NCBI GenBank assembly: GCA_014379045.1
Contig: JACMMK010000004.1
Coordinates: 1 to 8,193, forward strand
Origin: Burkholderiales bacterium
GTDB taxonomy: Bacteria > Pseudomonadota > Gammaproteobacteria > Burkholderiales > CAIKXV01
Length of the DNA: 8,193 bases
Direction: 5' to 3'
In this document: piece by piece, positions 5,733 through 8,193 of the stretch
How the letters are laid out: every line of letters starts with the position of its first letter
Position numbering within the stretch: the first letter of the stretch is position 1
The notes under the pieces: generated by a model
The model's input: the letters and a program-made list of their open reading frames with translations, nothing else
Told to the model about the DNA's origin: nothing
Database searches by the model: none
Translations under genes and position numbers: made by a program

Positions 5733-6326
5733 TCAGCTCGATGCGGAAGCGCGGCCGCGCACGCCCGGGCGGTTCAGTCGGGGCACCAGACGGGGACGCA
5801 CGAAGCGCACACCGAAGCCGATGCCGCCGACGACCACCGCCGCATAGAGCGCCATGAAGCCCGAATAGCCCAGCGCCGGCGCGACCGCGCGGCCGACACC
5901 GATGAACGCCGCGAACAGCCACGTGGCGCCGCTGATCGCGCCCAGCACCGAGGACAGCAGCGCGGCACGCCCAGGATCGCGTTGCGGCAGACGAAATCTG
6001 GGAAACGCCAACCGGTGCAGCGCGATGCCGTTCAGTGTCAGCAACGTCACGACCGTCAGCTTGGCCAGCAGCTTCTGATTGCTCATCATCGCGGCCAGGG
6101 CGAAGCGCGTGTCGAGCCAGATCACCGCAAGCCCCGTGATCCACAGTGCAATCAGCGCGAAGGTGACGATCTGCGTGGCTTTGCTCAGAAGCGCAAGATC
6201 GACGCGGCGACGACCGAAGATAGCGAAATCGCCGAACGCGACCGCGGACGCTGCGACCGTGAACGCCAGCACGTGCGCGAGGATGAACGCGGTGCGCAAC
6301 GCGGCGGTAATGTCGAAGTCATGCAT
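5733..6326 (-). CDS. Five-helix integral membrane protein of unknown function
   Basis: The 197-residue protein has about five predicted transmembrane segments: roughly 12-34, 52-71, 88-107, 121-144 and 154-174. The first carries a His (FILAHVLAF, His18), and the third ends in LTLNGIALHRLAFPR (97-110, His104). A stretch QKLLAKLTVVTLLTLNG (84-100) resembles conserved hypothetical membrane proteins of proteobacteria that are sometimes grouped near CopD or DUF2214-like families; I recall this likeness but cannot confirm a family. Intramembrane histidines leave open haem or metal binding, which is inference only. There is no signal peptide apart from the first helix, and the C-terminal tail is basic (RPRLVPRLNRPGVRGR). 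The start ATG 6326 is supported by GGAG 8 bases upstream. It is separated by more than 200 bp from both minus-strand neighbours, so it is probably transcribed alone. Confidence 0.75.
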   Translation of the reverse strand: MHDFDITAALRTAFILAHVLAFTVAASAVAFGDFAIFGRRRVDLALLSKATQIVTFALIALWITGLAVIWLDTRFALAAMMSNQKLLAKLTVVTLLTLNGIALHRLAFPRFRLPQRDPGRAALLSSVLGAISGATWLFAAFIGVGRAVAPALGYSGFMALYAAVVVGGIGFGVRFVRPRLVPRLNRPGVRGRASASS

Positions 6327-6550
6327 GGGTAGAACTCCGGAAGCGAGAGTAGGCAGCGTTCCTTATCGGCATTACGGACGGAACCTTTCGCACGCCGGCA
6401 CGCATGATCGACAGTGCGCGATTCCCTGGGCGCGTGATTCACCGCAAGGCCAGTGCATGGACTTACGCTGTCATTGGCGCATTGGACGCCTCATCGGCGG
6501 TAATGGGGTCGAAAAAGCAAGAACAGGACCACACCAGACGGCCGGAAGCG
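6327..6550. other. Gene-free spacer of 224 bp
   Basis: It lies between the aminotransferase stop and the membrane protein start, both on the minus strand, and so should hold the end of one transcript and the promoter of the next. I see a loose inverted repeat GTTCC (6358-6362)/GGAAC (6380-6384) close to the membrane protein start, but no convincing promoter hexamers, no strong terminator hairpin and no credible small gene. Confidence 0.5.
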
Positions 6551-7888
6551 TCAGGCGCCGCCATCCGCTGCGATGGCCGCATCTACCGCAGCGCGCAGTC
6601 GAGTCGCGATCTCGACCAGTTCATCGTCGCCGACGATGAACGGTGGAGCCAGCAGCACATGGTCGCCGCGCGCACCGTCGATGGTGCCACCCATCGCGTA
6701 GACGCATAATCCGCGCGCCATCGCCTCCGCCTTGACGCGCGCGTGCAGCCGACGGGCGGGCGCGAACGGCGCATCGGTCGCGCGGTCGGCGACGAGTTCT
6801 ATCGACCAGAACAAGCCGCGTCCGCGCACGTCGCCGACATGAGGATGTTCGCGGAATTGATCGAGCAGCGCGGCGTGCAGTTTCGCCCCCTGACTGCGTA
6901 CGCGCGCCAGCAGGTTGTCGCGCTGGACGATCTGCTGTACCGCGAGCGCGGCGGCGCACGCCATCGGGTGACCGATGTAGGTGTGGCCGTGCGCGAACGC
7001 GCCCGAGCCTTCGAGGATCGGCCGGTACACGCGCCCCGAGGCGAGCGTCGCGCCGATCGGCTGGTACCCGGCGCCGAGGCCTTTTGCCACGACCATGAGG
7101 TCGGGCGCGACGCCTTCCTGTTCGCAGGCGTTCAGCGTGCCGGTGCGTCCCATCCCGCACATCACCTCATCGAGAATCAGCAGTACCCCGTAGCGGTCGC
7201 AGACGGCGCGCATCTTCTCGAAGTAACCGCGCACCGGTGGCACGCTGCCGGCCGTGGCACCGCCGACGGTCTCGGCGAGAAAGCCGATCACCGTGTCCGG
7301 GCCGAGTGCGACGATGGCACGGTCGAGTTCGTCGGCGAGCCGCTGCGCATACGCTTCGTCGCGCTCGCCCGGTGCGCGGTCACGGTATGCGTAGCAGGGC
7401 GCAACATGGGTCACCGGCATCAGCAACGGTTCGAACATGCGACGCGCCGACTCGCGGTGTCCGACCGACATCGCACCGAGCGTGTTGCCGTGATAACTCT
7501 GCCGGCGCGCGATCAGATGACGGCGCTGCGGTTGCCCGAGTTCGACGAAGTACTGCCGCGCGAGCTTCAGCGCCGTCTCGATCGCCTCCGATCCGCCCGA
7601 GACGAAATAGACATGCTCGATGCCCGGCGGCGCATGCGCGATCAGATGCTCGGCGAGCGCCTCGGCCGGCTCACTGGTGAAGAAGCTCGTATGCGCATAC
7701 GCGAGTCGATCGACCTGCGCCTTGATCGCCGCCACCACCTCGGCGTGGCCGTGGCCGAGACACGACACGGCGGCACCACCGGAGGCATCGAGATAACGGC
7801 GTCCGTCCCGGTCGATCACCCAGCAGCCGTCGCCGGCCACGGCGACCGGCATCGAGATAGCTGGATTGCGATGGATGATGTGGGTCAT
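6551..7888 (-). CDS. Class III PLP-dependent aminotransferase (aspartate aminotransferase-fold, omega-amino acid:keto acid type)
   Basis: This 445-residue cytoplasmic enzyme would transfer an amino group, typically from an omega-amino acid or amine, to pyruvate or 2-oxoglutarate. Numbering from the chosen start: DGRRYLDASGGAAVSCLGHGH (28-48) is the class III N-terminal signature, VSGGSEAIETALKLAR (96-111) binds the PLP phosphate, SYHGNT (131-136) stacks on the ring, LDEVMCGMGRTG (239-250) supplies the ring-nitrogen Asp240, and VVAKGLGAGYQPIG (266-279) holds the Schiff-base Lys269. HTYIGHPMACAAALA (302-316) is the subunit-interface phosphate loop. All key residues are intact and the length is normal. 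I chose ATG 7888 because AGGGG lies 9 bases upstream and family members begin at this MTHxxHR; ATG 7897 (448 residues) has that AGGGG touching it, too close to work. The substrate cannot be told from sequence, and no neighbour clearly belongs to its pathway. Confidence 0.93.
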   Translation of the reverse strand: MTHIIHRNPAISMPVAVAGDGCWVIDRDGRRYLDASGGAAVSCLGHGHAEVVAAIKAQVDRLAYAHTSFFTSEPAEALAEHLIAHAPPGIEHVYFVSGGSEAIETALKLARQYFVELGQPQRRHLIARRQSYHGNTLGAMSVGHRESARRMFEPLLMPVTHVAPCYAYRDRAPGERDEAYAQRLADELDRAIVALGPDTVIGFLAETVGGATAGSVPPVRGYFEKMRAVCDRYGVLLILDEVMCGMGRTGTLNACEQEGVAPDLMVVAKGLGAGYQPIGATLASGRVYRPILEGSGAFAHGHTYIGHPMACAAALAVQQIVQRDNLLARVRSQGAKLHAALLDQFREHPHVGDVRGRGLFWSIELVADRATDAPFAPARRLHARVKAEAMARGLCVYAMGGTIDGARGDHVLLAPPFIVGDDELVEIATRLRAAVDAAIAADGGA

Positions 7889-7897
7889 CGAAGCCAT

Positions 7898-7902
7898 CCC
7901 CT
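7898..7902 (-). promoter_or_regulatory. Ribosome binding site deciding the aminotransferase start
   Basis: AGGGG on the minus strand is 9 bases from ATG 7888 but directly abuts ATG 7897. Normal spacing therefore favours the shorter, 445-residue product. Confidence 0.5.
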
Positions 7903-7957
7903 GGGGCGATCGAGACGATTGGATGATTCGAGCAGCCGGCGCACTGTGCAGGTCCGA

Positions 7958-8193
7958 CTAGAATGCAGCCGCACGCGTCGGGCGCGCACGCAGCGCCATC
8001 CAGGTGACGAGGACCGCGCCACTCGCCCACGCGAGCAGCACGAGTTCATCGAGTACGCCCGACTTCTGCATGCCGCCGACGACGACGCCGAGCCGCACAC
8101 ACGCGCCGGCTGCGAGTGCCGAGTAGATCCAGCCCGCATTCCGGCCCGCGTGTGCGCGCGCGCCTGCGTCCCCCTGGGCGCTCGGTGCGTGCG
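7958..8193 (-). CDS. C-terminal part of an integral membrane protein (5' end outside window)
   Basis: A minus-strand frame runs in from the window edge and stops at TAG (7960-7958), giving the last 77 residues. It shows a hydrophilic stretch (HAPSAQGDAGARAHAGRN), then two hydrophobic helices (about residues 21-36, IYSALAAGACVRLGVV, and 46-64, ELVLLAWASGAVLVTWMALR) and a short basic tail. The arrangement of a GR-containing loop, a helix ending in VRL and a last helix is loosely like the C-terminus of NnrS-type haem/copper membrane proteins, but the typical final motif of that family is absent, so I leave the family open. Its stop is 60-70 bases before the aminotransferase start on the same strand, so the two may be co-transcribed. 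Confidence 0.6.
   Translation of the reverse strand, partial: HAPSAQGDAGARAHAGRNAGWIYSALAAGACVRLGVVVGGMQKSGVLDELVLLAWASGAVLVTWMALRARPTRAAAF

Noticed and set aside
6185..6709. Possible small genes in and around the 6327-6550 spacer
   Set aside because: Frames here run into flanking genes, lack ribosome binding sites and have shadow-like composition.

Overview
The window is GC-rich, densely coded DNA and reads like a proteobacterial chromosome, most likely betaproteobacterial (Burkholderiales-type). The main clues are two Bug/TctC-type periplasmic receptors, a family hugely expanded in that group, and a PEP-CTERM-type exported protein. Six complete genes and two genes cut by the window edges are supported. 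No RNA gene, insertion sequence, CRISPR array or transposase is visible, and no gene-free stretch exceeds 300 bp.

Layout. Positions 1-273 (+) hold the C-terminal end of a membrane protein with a ceramidase-like HxxxH signature. It is followed, with stop codons touching tail to tail, by a three-gene minus-strand cluster: bug2 (3466 to 2474), an FMN-dependent alpha-hydroxy-acid oxidase/dehydrogenase (2450 to 1248) and bug1 (1248 to 274). The genes overlap or nearly touch and are probably co-transcribed and translationally coupled. A 237-bp divergent control region (3467-3703) with several small palindromes and a T8 tract separates this operon from a plus-strand gene (3704-4762) for a beta-decarboxylating dehydrogenase of the isopropylmalate/isocitrate/tartrate dehydrogenase family. 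That gene converges on a minus-strand PEP-CTERM protein gene (4812-5525), with a hairpin between them. Further along on the minus strand come a five-helix membrane protein of unknown function (5733-6326), a class III PLP aminotransferase (6551-7888) and the C-terminal end of another membrane protein (7958 to window end).

How the genes may work together. The divergent block (bug2, hydroxy-acid oxidase, bug1, decarboxylating dehydrogenase) looks like a small catabolic island for a 2-hydroxy acid or hydroxy-dicarboxylate. The Bug proteins would capture substrate in the periplasm, and the two enzymes would oxidise or decarboxylate hydroxy acids in the cytoplasm. No TctA/TctB membrane subunits are present, so the receptors must borrow a transporter from elsewhere or act as sensors. 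Both enzymes of this block keep most catalytic residues, but each has lost the conserved active-site tyrosine of its family (Met64 in the oxidase, Gln129 in the dehydrogenase). This makes their substrates hard to predict and is the most interesting signal in the window. The genes after 4800 look like ordinary, functionally unrelated neighbours.
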